This document shows, piece by piece, positions 39,191-47,733 of a DNA stretch of 64,000 bases; within the stretch, counting starts at the first letter, position 1, and each line of letters starts with the position of its first letter. A program made the translations under genes and the position numbers. The notes beneath the pieces were generated by a model that saw only the letters and a list, made by a program, of their open reading frames with translations, did no database searches and had not been told where the DNA came from. The DNA is taken from assembly GCF_014652575.1 (NCBI RefSeq), contig NZ_BMZB01000002.1, positions 1 through 64,000 on the forward strand, read 5' to 3'. The DNA is from Asticcacaulis endophyticus. GTDB taxonomy: Bacteria; Pseudomonadota; Alphaproteobacteria; Caulobacterales; Caulobacteraceae.

Positions 39191-39988
39191 ATGAATGAGT
39201 TATCAACGGTAAAACCGGTGAAACCTGTTGCCGCATACATTGGCGGTAAACTTGGATTGGCCCGGCGCATCGGTGAGCGGATCAAAGACATCCCGCATGA
39301 GACCTATGCCGAAGCTTTTGTCGGCATGGGCGGGGTGTTTTTCCGGCGGGATGTGAGGCCTAAGTCCGAGGTCATCAACGACTATAGCGAAGACGTGGCA
39401 ACCTTCTTTCGGGTGTTGAGGCATCATTACGTCGCCTTCACCGATATGATCCGCTGGCAGATATCTAGCCGGGCTGAGTTCGAAAGGTTGATCGCCACAG
39501 ATCCCGCGACACTGACGGACATGCACCGGGCAGCGCGGTTCCTCTATCTCCAGCGTCTGGCATTTGGCGGTAAGGTGGCGGGGCGAAATTTTGGGGTATC
39601 GACGGGCAGGCCCGCCGCATTCGATGTCACTAAGCTGGTGCCAATGATCGAAGAGGTGCACGACCGGCTGGCCGGTGTTGTGATCGAGCGGTTGCCGTGG
39701 GCTGAGTTCATCCGGCGTTATGACCGAGAGGGAACGCTATTCTATCTCGACCCGCCTTATTACGGGAACGAGGGCGACTATGGCCGCGATCTGTTCAGTC
39801 GCGATCAATTCGAGGCAATGGCCGAAGTATTGGCCGGGATCAGGGGCCGGTTCATCTTGAGCCTGAATGACAGGCCAGAAGTAAGGGCGATCTTTCAGGC
39901 GTTCGATATTGAGGCGGCAAGGGTGCGGTATACGATCGGCGGAATGGACAAAAGTATTATCGCAGGAGAGGTCATAATAGGTAACTAG
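39191..39988 (+). CDS. D12-class N6-adenine DNA methyltransferase (Dam-like)
   Basis: 265 aa. YIGGK (16-20) and AEAFVGMGGVFFRRD (SAM motif), VINDYSED, and the catalytic DPPYYG (about residue 187) form the D12 class (Dam, DpnIIA). Phage copies mask sites from host restriction or regulate their own DNA. This is the second methyltransferase of the prophage, at the other end from 1720-2445. Target site is not deducible. Confidence 0.9.
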   Translation: MNELSTVKPVKPVAAYIGGKLGLARRIGERIKDIPHETYAEAFVGMGGVFFRRDVRPKSEVINDYSEDVATFFRVLRHHYVAFTDMIRWQISSRAEFERLIATDPATLTDMHRAARFLYLQRLAFGGKVAGRNFGVSTGRPAAFDVTKLVPMIEEVHDRLAGVVIERLPWAEFIRRYDREGTLFYLDPPYYGNEGDYGRDLFSRDQFEAMAEVLAGIRGRFILSLNDRPEVRAIFQAFDIEAARVRYTIGGMDKSIIAGEVIIGN

Positions 39989-40120
39989 ACGGCCACTCAC
40001 TAGCTGTACCACCCAGCAGGCCACGGCCTGTCGGGCTTCTTTTTGCGCGTGAGCGGCCTCCCGTGGGTCAGGGCGGGCCAAAACAAGGCCTTGGGCGTCC
40101 AGCCCTGCGCGCCGCGCTCG

Positions 40121-40136
40121 TCCCCCCACCTCGCCT
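40121..40136 (-). other. Candidate cos site
   Basis: On the minus strand the sequence GGCGAGGTGGGGGGAC closely matches the start of the P2 cohesive end (GGCGAGGCGGGG, as I remember it), with one change in twelve. It lies downstream of Q, the expected place in the circular P2 gene order. Confidence 0.5.
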
Positions 40137-40329
40137 GCGCGCTTTTTGTATCACTTTTAGTGCAGTCTGGCCGATTCGTGCAGCCCTTGCCATGTAAGCA
40201 TTAGCGGTAGGTTTTGAGGTGAGTTGTGATCGTGCAAATTCGTGCAGCCAGAAGGCCTTATTAGCCTCCGTGAGAGTAACGATCTGTGGTGAGAAATCTT
40301 TATGAGGGGAGGAAGTTTTTAAGGTGCAG

Positions 40330-40609
40330 TCGGGAAAAACCTAACATTTTCGATTTTCGCCCTCATCCCTTGCTCGGCTAAATATTTACCTAGTAATTAC
40401 AATATGTTGCGATCTTTAAAATGTCAGGGGTGGTTCCTAATCTCGTCTAACATTCATGCCTCACTTTCCTAATGTCATTGAATTATAAGAATAAAATATA
40501 ACCAATAATATAGAAAAGGTTAGCTGATCAGGTTAGGTCGATGTTAGGCCCCGATTAGACGGAAAGCCGTTTATATTCAATGACATTAGAAATGTTAGGT
40601 TTTTCCCGA
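40330..40609. repeat. Nested perfect inverted repeats
   Basis: Outer arms: TCGGGAAAAACCTAACATTT (40330-40349) and its exact reverse complement (40590-40609), 20 bp. Inner arms: CTAATGTCATTGAAT (40469-40483) and its exact reverse complement (40575-40589), 15 bp; the inner right arm abuts the outer right arm. CCTAACAT-type motifs also occur near 40446, 40530 and 40545. Confidence 0.8.
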
Positions 40610-40715
40610 TAATACCCAGAAAATGGGGGCGGTTTAAACATAGCGCTAAAGGTGACGTGAAAAGCGCCGCGCAGATACCTGAGCGGCGGCGGGCGGTCTA
40701 AGATTTGCGTGGGGA

Positions 40716-42593
40716 TTAAGCGCAGAGGCGCAGATGGTAGGTCGCGGGCGCTTGGCCGGATATGTGTGTGGAACGCCCAAATCTGGCCCCCGCAACCATC
40801 TCAAATTCGCTAGGATTTGAGAGAGCTAAAGTAGAACCAGAAGCCGCCCTATCGGGGCGGCTTTTCTTTTTGTCCAATTTATGATTTGAGCAGTCTTTCG
40901 TAGCCAACTCTGAGTCACCGATATTTGTACCAAGCGATTTGACATCAAGCGGTAGCGAAGAAGCTGCCTGGCGTGGGTCGTGCTTTTGGGATTGCTTGCT
41001 TGGCTTTCGGGTGGAAATATCCAGGATTCCAGCGAGTTCACCTACCACAAGGACTTCGAGTTTTCCGTTCTCAGGTATCAGCGTAAGGTGGCAGACGATG
41101 CCGCGTATTGTTTCGGCGGCGCTTAAACGCTTTGCCTCTGTCTCGTCAGCAAGCGCATTGTAAAGGTCGGAAATTTGAGTGCGGTAGAAGTTTGCCATTT
41201 CCGGATGTAGGAGAGGAGGGGGCTCTACAAACTCGGCAATGAAGCGGTCGAGTTCCAGTTTTCGCCTTTCCATTTTGGAATTCTTGTCTCTGACAGTTTC
41301 TTTCGAGATCGTGTCACTCAGATAGAGATCGATAAGCCTTTCCGCCTCCCTCTTAATTTTGGCGACTTCCGCCCGTGCGGCTTCAATGGCTGCTCGGGCC
41401 TCCATACGACTTAAATTGACTTCCTTAGTGTACTCGACACAAAACTCTTGAAAAAGTGACGGCTCCATCAGACGATGTCGCAAGGCATTGAGAACCCGTT
41501 CTTCCAGTTCGGCTCTGCGTATAGTCAAGTAGTTTGAGCAGGTGCCTTTATTCCGGGCCGTTGCGCAGCCTACCGATGTTGCTGAAACAACTATGAAGCC
41601 GCCACCGCATGTAGCGCATTTGGTCATCCCAGAGAATAGGTACTTTGGGCGCCGGCGCTCGCGGAAATGATTATCGGGTATTTGGTCATCGGCCGCATTA
41701 ACTGGATTATCGTTAGACTTGCCCTTAATACGATCTTGTCGCAGCTTAACCGCTTGCCAAAGTTCGTCCTCAATGATCCGCAATTCTGGAACATCGTGGA
41801 TTACCCACTCAGACGGTGGGTTTGGCCGGGCTTGCCGACGACCGGTACCTGGTTCTTTGACAAAGCGTTGGCGGTTCCAAATCAAACGGCCGATATACAT
41901 CTCATTGTTCAGGATGCCGTTTCCGCGTTTGCGATTGCCGTTTATTGTGCTGAAGCCCCAGTCTCCGCCGCCAGGCGCACGAATTCCACTCCTGTTCATT
42001 TCAGCCGCAATAACCTTTGGCGACTTGCCATTGGAAAAGTCACGATAAATACGGCGTACCACATCCGCCTCGACAGCATTTATGGTGCGATCACCTCGTA
42101 TCAGTTCACCATTGCCGTCGAGTTTGCGAACCACATCATAACCGTATGAATTGCCGCCCCCCGATTTGCCTAGCTCCACTCGACCCTGCATGCCTCGGTG
42201 TGTCTTCTCGGCTAAATCTTTTAGAAACAGCGCGTTCATCGTGCCCTTAAGGCCGATGTGGAGGTGTGAGACTTCGCCCTCCGAAAGGGTGATAATCTTC
42301 ACACCGGCATACGACATGCGTTTAAAAACACCGGCGATATCTTCCTGGTCGCGCGATAACCTATCCATGGCCTCAGAAAGTACGATCTGAAAGCGACCAG
42401 CCATCGCGTCAGTTATCAGAGCCTGAATTCCTGGACGTAGGAGTGAGGCGCCTGATACGGCGTGATCGGAATATTCTTCGACGATCTGCCATCCCTGCTT
42501 TTCGGCATGGGCCCGGCATATACGGAATTGGTCTGATATGGATGCGTCACGTTGATTGTCTGACGAGTACCGAGCATAGAGCGCGACCTTCAT
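40716..42593 (-). CDS. Large serine recombinase, integrase of the second element
   Basis: 625 aa. The N-terminal catalytic domain has ALYARYSSDNQ (Ser10), EAMDRLSRDQED and the recombinase domain. A zinc ribbon follows (TKCATCGGGF ... CATARNKGTCSN), then a coiled coil (residues about 380-450). It is clearly related to the recombinase at 1-1541. The C-terminus runs antisense over the terminator and the tRNA fragment (40798-40778), so the last 20 or so residues are coded by prophage DNA. The original protein probably ended elsewhere. It is likely the integrase of the conjugative element to the right. Confidence 0.92.
   Translation of the reverse strand: MKVALYARYSSDNQRDASISDQFRICRAHAEKQGWQIVEEYSDHAVSGASLLRPGIQALITDAMAGRFQIVLSEAMDRLSRDQEDIAGVFKRMSYAGVKIITLSEGEVSHLHIGLKGTMNALFLKDLAEKTHRGMQGRVELGKSGGGNSYGYDVVRKLDGNGELIRGDRTINAVEADVVRRIYRDFSNGKSPKVIAAEMNRSGIRAPGGGDWGFSTINGNRKRGNGILNNEMYIGRLIWNRQRFVKEPGTGRRQARPNPPSEWVIHDVPELRIIEDELWQAVKLRQDRIKGKSNDNPVNAADDQIPDNHFRERRRPKYLFSGMTKCATCGGGFIVVSATSVGCATARNKGTCSNYLTIRRAELEERVLNALRHRLMEPSLFQEFCVEYTKEVNLSRMEARAAIEAARAEVAKIKREAERLIDLYLSDTISKETVRDKNSKMERRKLELDRFIAEFVEPPPLLHPEMANFYRTQISDLYNALADETEAKRLSAAETIRGIVCHLTLIPENGKLEVLVVGELAGILDISTRKPSKQSQKHDPRQAASSLPLDVKSLGTNIGDSELATKDCSNHKLDKKKSRPDRAASGSTLALSNPSEFEMVAGARFGRSTHISGQAPATYHLRLCA
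40778..40798 (+). other. Probable attR core: 3' end of an initiator tRNA-Met gene
   Basis: The 21 bases ending CCCCCGCAACCA equal the T-arm end, acceptor strand and CCA of alphaproteobacterial tRNA-fMet as I recall it. To the left the T-stem and anticodon arm are missing, so only the 3' fragment is here. To the right follow an 8-bp hairpin (TCTCAAAT/ATTTGAGA) and a strong terminator reading the same way. Confidence 0.65.
40841..40872 (+). terminator. Intrinsic terminator, probably of the tRNA
   Basis: AAGCCGCCC (40841-40849), loop TATC plus G, GGGCGGCTT (40855-40863), then TTTCTTTTT. It reads rightward, antisense to the second recombinase, and lies 43 bases after the CCA of the tRNA fragment. 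Confidence 0.75.
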
Positions 42594-43400
42594 AAGCCTG
42601 ACTCCGGAATGACTATTGTTAGTGATCGACAGGTCTGGCGAGTGGGTCGCGATGGACCTGACGGGCTGCGCGCCGCGCGAGAATTTTTACTAACTCCCGA
42701 AGCCTTGGATCGGGACCGCCCTCTTGTGGTGTCATTTCTAAGGGAAGCTCCAGAACAGAGGAGGGGATACGGTAAGTTTGCTTGGACATTTGCGGGCCTG
42801 AGTAATTGAGATGGCATTATTTCCGCCTAGAATTGATTGAGCTTGGGAAAAAGGCAAACAAATTCATTATGTTGAGTGGAGTGGTTTCTCGCAGCAGCTC
42901 AAGCGACAGCGAACGCAATCGTAATCAAGCGTCGTGCGACGTAGTAGGAAAAGGTAGGGACGGCGGCGACTTCACGTTGCCAGCAAGGTCCAATATGCGT
43001 CGAGCCACTCTGGTCATGGTTAAACCGCTGATGTGGACGTCTAAAGGTAACCAAATTTGTTGATGAGGTTCAAGAGCAAAAATGATCCTGAAGGCCACTC
43101 AGCGCCACCGCGTAATTTATCTGCTGGCCCAAAATCAAAAGACCAGGTTTGTTAGGTACGTGTACGTTGCTCCAAACATCGTGCCCGAAAATCATCTCAA
43201 GCGGAGCCTGCCCGTCTTGCTAAACCCAGCAACGGAGTTACTGAGGGCACGAGGAAGGGGGGAAATGCTAACGCGCGCAGCAAATTCATGGCACGCAAAT
43301 CCATAGCATTCATCGAAGTGAAACCTCCGCAGACTGTTTGCATTCTTGCAGCCTAGACTCATTTAAAGGGTAGCGTTAGGGTTTCACGACGGAGATAATC
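42594..43400. other. Non-coding or decayed region (807 bases)
   Basis: No convincing gene. A 66-codon frame at 42609-42809 and others up to 43306 match nothing and have no good ribosome-binding sites. It may be decayed element DNA between integrase and cargo. Confidence 0.5.
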
Positions 43401-44024
43401 ATGGACCAACAGACAACAGCTATAGCGACGACCCTCGCCAGCCAAGCTGCCGAAAAAACTTCAAACTTTATAAGCGAAGTAATCGGCGACAACTTGAAAA
43501 ACGCTGTGGGTCTAATGGGGGCAGATTGGCTGTTGGTTAAACGGGAGGAAAACCTTGAGCAGCTCCGCAGAAAGAAAGACGAAAGATTAAGCATCCGCGG
43601 AATTGCTGATACGGTGCCGGTGAGTTTATCCATTGCCATCCCGCTCATTAGGGGAGCTGCAGACGAAAGCAGAGATGAAATCCAAGACCTTTGGGCAGCG
43701 CTACTGGCCGCTGCCTTGGACCCAAATCGTGGGAAAGACGTTACCCGGTTTTTTATAGACGTATTGCAAAAGATGGAGCCTTGGGACGCGAAGGTCTTTC
43801 AAGCAATATGGACTTACGAGCCGGACTTGAACAAGGAAGACACTATGGCTGCCCGGATGGGCGCCTCGTTAAACTCCCGAGAGAGCAAGGTGTTGAGCTG
43901 CTTTGCCAACCTCGTAGACCTTGGCCTTGTGAAGGCACGTGGGCCGGGCAACTATTTCCACGATTATTACGAAGTCGTTTTGACCGCTCGCGGGCGGGAG
44001 CTTATCGAGTTATTGCAAGATTAG
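43401..44024 (+). CDS. Abi-alpha family (abortive infection) protein
   Basis: 207 aa. The core IPLIRGAADESRDEIQDLWA, then ALLAAALDPNRG and FFIDVLQKMEPWDAKVF follow the Abi_alpha pattern (a pool-level 'A-D-E-x-x-x-x-L-W-A-x-L-L-A' helix and 'L-x-x-x-D-A'). The C-terminus is a winged-helix-like part (SCFANLVDLGLVKARG). Family members are linked to phage exclusion in lactococci and occur in defence islands. It is the first cargo gene after the integrase. Confidence 0.72.
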   Translation: MDQQTTAIATTLASQAAEKTSNFISEVIGDNLKNAVGLMGADWLLVKREENLEQLRRKKDERLSIRGIADTVPVSLSIAIPLIRGAADESRDEIQDLWAALLAAALDPNRGKDVTRFFIDVLQKMEPWDAKVFQAIWTYEPDLNKEDTMAARMGASLNSRESKVLSCFANLVDLGLVKARGPGNYFHDYYEVVLTARGRELIELLQD

Positions 44025-44451
44025 GCCTATCAGGATTTCCACACTACAAATCAATACTCACAGACCCTTTCGAGATGCACAGGCAGGTAACGACGTATTC
44101 AATTCAAGGAGCGTAGAAATCAATTTTTGGATGAAATTGGTTATCCTTGTGCTTTCGCAGGAGGATATCCTTCAATGGGTCGAAGCCACGAATTTGCATC
44201 AGGATACTGATCAGGTTTTTACCGAGCTACTTCAGACTGTGGAGTCAGCCAGGCACAACGTAGCCATCCGCGATGCAGGTTTAAATACGGGGCCGATGCT
44301 TTGAGGAGGTCTGGTTTGGACGTTGAAACCGTCCCAGGCGTATGTCACTAACATACAGGCACTAAAAACCCCGGGGTCGGCGTACCTGGCCCGGGGTTGG
44401 GGTGCACTAACCTAATAGCGCTGCTTTAGAGAATTGAGACACTAACCAAAA
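44025..44451. other. Intergenic region with one possible mini gene and a hairpin
   Basis: A 57-codon frame at 44131-44304 (MKLVILVLSQEDILQW) has no good ribosome-binding site and no relatives I know. AACCCCGGG (44367-44375) pairs with CCCGGGGTT (44390-44398). On the minus strand a T-run follows, so it would end leftward transcription, though no gene calls for it. Confidence 0.45.
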
Positions 44452-45540
44452 ATGGCCGAAAGTCAAGAAATAATCACTTACACGCGAGCCTTGCTGGCGG
44501 CTCTTGATCGTTCACTTTCGCCGGAACGTCTGGCACCTTATTTAGGGGTTGCGGCTCAGGACCGCAAGCATGCCCTGCATCTTTATCTCTGGAACGCCCG
44601 TCTCAGCAAGTCGTTCCTCTATCCGCTGAACATGGCGGAGGTGGCGATCCGCAATGCCATGTACAACGCGATTTCTAACGAATACGCCGACCCTAACTGG
44701 CTCCTCAATCCGCCCTTTCCGCTGACGCGGCACTCGCGAACGTCTTTAGATGTCTGCGCCGCCTGCGTGGTGCGCCGACCGCGCCCGACCTAGGTGGCGG
44801 CGCTGACGTTCGATTTCTGGTCCAACCTATTCCGATTCGAATATGATGCCGTCTGGTCCCAGAACAACCTGCTTCATCGCACATTTCCCAATCTGCCGGC
44901 GGCAGAGACACGCGGAACCGTACAAGCCCGAATCGCTCGCATAAACGAACTGCGCAACCGCATTGCCCACCATGAGCCCATACATCGCTCACGGCATAAG
45001 GACTTGTACAACTTGATCCTTGAGTGCATCGGCTTCGTCGATACGCAAACGCGCGACTGGGTCAAGTTGCACTCAACCGTGTTCTACGTTGCGGGAACGC
45101 CGCCGACCCGTTCGGCAGAACTTCCGGGCCTGCCTTTATCCTCAACCAATCTACGGCCGCCGCCTATCGTTAGCGCCGATACATCTGTGCTAGACGCGCT
45201 AGGTTTGGCGGTAGCAGCCAGGCCGCCTGTTGTAGTCTTGGAAGAGGAAGGCGCTCCGCCGGTCGCTATCACTTTGGATATGCTGAGCGCCTTCATATCT
45301 GTGCAGGCCACGCATGGAGGGGGTTTGGTCGACTTGAGCGAAACGAACATTGCTGATGTTGTTGCCAACGTCGCTGGACCAGTGACGCGGACTATCGATC
45401 TCGGTGCCAGCACTGGCGACGTACAGGCTGCTTTTTTTCCGCCGGGCGTCGTTCACAATCTTCGGCCGCAGGTCGTGATAGTTACTACCAGTAACAGCAT
45501 AGCTGGGGTCGTGACACACCCCGTGTTGAAATATAGGTAG
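44452..45540 (+). pseudogene. Disrupted HEPN/Abi-like gene
   Basis: The N-terminal piece (44452-44793) has LYLWNARLSKSFLYPLNMAE then AIRNAMYNAI; the C-terminal piece (44794-45540, GTG after an in-frame TAG) has LTFDFWSNLF and the HEPN motif RNRIAH (R-x4-H). Both lie in one frame. Between 44722 and about 44786 the sensible protein (DAALANVFRCLRRLRGAPTA) is in another frame. So two opposite frameshifts, or one with a stop, break the gene. The intact family is the Abi/HEPN ribonuclease type. The remaining C-terminal part beyond the HEPN motif (about 150 residues) is Val/Ala rich and unassigned. Confidence 0.7.
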
Positions 45541-45752
45541 GTGTCGTTGGAGAGGGCCGAAGCGGCGCTCTAAAGTCGATCAAGGTCGGGGGACGGCACC
45601 TCATCCTAAACAGTGATCTGATGGATGCTTAAACGGGTAATCTACACGAAGCGATCGACCAATCGTCGTCCATCGCATGTCACCTGAGATCCCTTAAAGG
45701 TATGGCTCTAACCCGGAAGCGATTTTGTCCTGTGTTCTGGCGCGCTGTGTCG

Positions 45753-46394
45753 TCACGGTCGGATGCCCAGCATCAGAACGCTCCAAGCCGTCTCAAAATA
45801 TTGGCTGCGTTGCTCGCTATCGCGAAGTCCTTCTTCTCCTAAGAGGCCATTTAGCAAGGTCCACCCCGTGACCATACTAGACACCACGCGGCCAAGATTT
45901 CGGATATCGATATCGGCGCGAATTTGACCCTGTTTTTGAGCCTGATTGAGTAGCTCCAGGTTTTTGCCTTCGACGGGTTCCTTCATCTTGCTGACTGTTG
46001 AAGCTACAAGTTCTGGAAACCGTGTACCAGCGTCAATGAGCACGCGGTATATGGCCAGGCCCTCTTCTGTTGCCGTCATATCAAGTATCACTCGGCAGCG
46101 TGCCTTAAGAGCATCTAAGGGAGCATCGACAAAGGCACGGGCCTGTGGCGTTTCCCACATACCGGTGCTCATGCTCTCAAGCACCGCTATGAACAAGGCT
46201 TCCTTCGAGGCGTACCGTCGATAAATCGTCAACTTGCCAATGCCAGCCAAAGACGCGATTTTTTCAACAGAGGCGCCTTCATAGCCTTCCTTGATAAACA
46301 ATGCTTTCGCGGTGTCGATAATCAGGCCGTTGAGGGCTTCGACGTCAACGGCTGCGGGGCGTCCCTGGCGTCTTTGCGCCTGTCTCTCTGTCAT
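45753..46394 (-). CDS. TetR/AcrR-family repressor
   Basis: 213 aa from MTERQAQRRQ at 46394 (GGAGGA upstream); ATGs at 46412 and 46454 are alternatives. An N-terminal HTH (ASVEKIASLAGIGKLTIYRR, residues about 42-61) and a helical ligand-binding half are seen. It faces the patatin gene; two 17-bp operators (46419-46435, 46471-46487) lie between. It probably represses itself and the patatin/MipA genes until a membrane-active ligand binds. Confidence 0.88.
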   Translation of the reverse strand: MTERQAQRRQGRPAAVDVEALNGLIIDTAKALFIKEGYEGASVEKIASLAGIGKLTIYRRYASKEALFIAVLESMSTGMWETPQARAFVDAPLDALKARCRVILDMTATEEGLAIYRVLIDAGTRFPELVASTVSKMKEPVEGKNLELLNQAQKQGQIRADIDIRNLGRVVSSMVTGWTLLNGLLGEEGLRDSEQRSQYFETAWSVLMLGIRP

Positions 46395-46418
46395 AACCCA
46401 AGGCTCCTCCATTTTATT

Positions 46419-46435
46419 ATCGATACTGTACCGTT
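46419..46435. promoter_or_regulatory. TetR operator, imperfect copy
   Basis: ATCGATACTGTACCGTT matches the perfect palindrome at 46471 in most positions (arms with two mismatches) and lies just upstream of the repressor start region. It would mediate autoregulation. Confidence 0.6.
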
Positions 46436-46470
46436 TCTTTATTGACAAAAGCAACCTTACACACGAAAAG

Positions 46471-46487
46471 AACGATACGGTATCGTT
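46471..46487. promoter_or_regulatory. TetR operator, perfect palindrome
   Basis: AACGATACGGTATCGTT, perfect 8-bp arms around one base, 31 bases before the patatin ATG. Its centre is 52 bases from that of the other copy, five helical turns. Confidence 0.75.
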
Positions 46488-46517
46488 TAAATAAGGTATG
46501 CGCGCTTAGGGGCAGGC

Positions 46518-47681
46518 ATGATCAAGTTTTGGGCATCCATAGCCTTGTGTTGCGTCGTGGTGTCCGGCTGCGCATCCGCGCCGCGGGCGGTTTTTGACGA
46601 GCGCCAGGCTGCAGCGGCGCAACCTTATGGATTTGACCATATTCGTGTCTCCCCACGAGATCCGGGACTGGCCCAGCGTCTGGAAGCGGATGTCCGTGAG
46701 GGACTGCGAGCCAACCCAAACTCCGATATATCCATCCTGTCGTTGTCAGGTGGCGGTGCTGACGGCGCCTTTGGCGCTGGCGTGCTCAATGGATGGACGA
46801 AGCGCGGAGACAGACCCGCGTTTAGTGTGGTCACCGGCGTATCGACGGGCGCACTGATTGCGCCTTTCGCCTATCTCGGCCCCCGATATGATGAAAAGCT
46901 TAAAGCGGCCTATTTGAGCGCTGACTCATCAAAAATTCTAAAGCGCAAAGGCTTGAGTGTTTTCGTAAGCCCCGGGGTTTACAGTTCTGAAGGGCTAAAG
47001 GCCCTGGTCGCCCAATTTGTCGATGTCGCCATGATTGAAGACCTCGCCATAGAAAACAATAAGGGGCGCAGACTTCAGGTCGCCACGACCAATCTTGATG
47101 CCCAGGCGGGCGTAATCTGGGATATTGGTGCGATCGCAACCCAAGGCGTCGCGCAAGGTGCGCAAGGCAAGGTTCGCGCGCGCGATCTGGTGCGTGAAAT
47201 TCTCGTGGCCTCCGCTAGCATACCGGGGGCCTTCGCTCCGACGTTTATTCCCGTCAGTTACACAGATCGAAAGATCCGGCATGATTTGTTGGAGATGCAT
47301 GTCGATGGCAGTGTCACCATGCCGTTATTTATATTGCCAGAATCTATGCTGACCTGGCAGGTGCCGCCTGACGTCGCCCTGCATGGCAAACTCTACGTCC
47401 TGATCAATGGTAACATCAATCCGCGTTTTGCGTTCACGCGCTACGGTGCATTCGACGTCATTGGTAAGAGCATTGACACCCTGACCCGCGCGCAGGCCCG
47501 TGCCACGCTGCTGGGGATTGAGGAATTTTCAAAACGAAATGGCTTTGTGCTCTCGGTCGCCAGCTTGCCTGACGATTTCGAAGGCGGGGGCCTAATGGCG
47601 TTTGATCCTGTCAGCATGGGTCGCGTTTACAACGAAGGCTATGCCCTCGGTCTTAGCGGACAGGCCTTCGGTCGCAAGTAA
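46518..47681 (+). CDS. Patatin-like phospholipase, lipoprotein
   Basis: 387 aa. It has a short signal peptide with lipobox VSGC (acylated Cys18). The oxyanion loop GGGADG (78-83), nucleophile elbow GVSTG (Ser109) and catalytic Asp263 (HVDGS) are all present, so it should be an active lipid acyl hydrolase, anchored in a membrane on the outer side. It is followed by a MipA/OmpV gene and controlled by the divergent TetR. It could remodel outer-membrane lipids or attack competitor lipids. Confidence 0.88.
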   Translation: MIKFWASIALCCVVVSGCASAPRAVFDERQAAAAQPYGFDHIRVSPRDPGLAQRLEADVREGLRANPNSDISILSLSGGGADGAFGAGVLNGWTKRGDRPAFSVVTGVSTGALIAPFAYLGPRYDEKLKAAYLSADSSKILKRKGLSVFVSPGVYSSEGLKALVAQFVDVAMIEDLAIENNKGRRLQVATTNLDAQAGVIWDIGAIATQGVAQGAQGKVRARDLVREILVASASIPGAFAPTFIPVSYTDRKIRHDLLEMHVDGSVTMPLFILPESMLTWQVPPDVALHGKLYVLINGNINPRFAFTRYGAFDVIGKSIDTLTRAQARATLLGIEEFSKRNGFVLSVASLPDDFEGGGLMAFDPVSMGRVYNEGYALGLSGQAFGRK

Positions 47682-47733
47682 TCGATGCCATCCTAACGCA
47701 TCATCCCTTTTCCCTCCCCAAGGATACCCCGAA

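Larger units (their letters stand above)
39989..40715. other. Non-coding right end of the prophage (727 bases)
   Basis: No credible gene. It holds, left to right, a CAGGCC/GGCCTG hairpin (40017-40030) with a T-rich tail, a GC-rich segment with a cos-like site (40121-40136), two copies of ATTCGTGCAGCC (40174-40185, 40238-40249), two nested perfect inverted repeats (40330-40609) and several CCTAACAT-like motifs in an AT-rich core. Packaging, origin or recombination functions are all possible. Confidence 0.6.

Noticed and set aside
39989-40715. CRISPR array in the repeat-rich prophage end
   Set aside because: Repeats are inverted and irregularly spaced, not direct repeats with uniform spacers; no cas genes in the window.
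40778-40798. A complete tRNA gene at the junction
   Set aside because: Only the T-loop 3' half and acceptor strand are present; no D-arm or anticodon arm to the left.
42609-43306. Several 66-86-codon frames after the second integrase
   Set aside because: Frames overlap on both strands, lack start context and resemble no family.
44367-44398. GC-rich hairpin as terminator of the Abi-alpha gene
   Set aside because: The T-run is on the minus strand, so it does not fit the rightward gene; kept only as part of the intergenic note.
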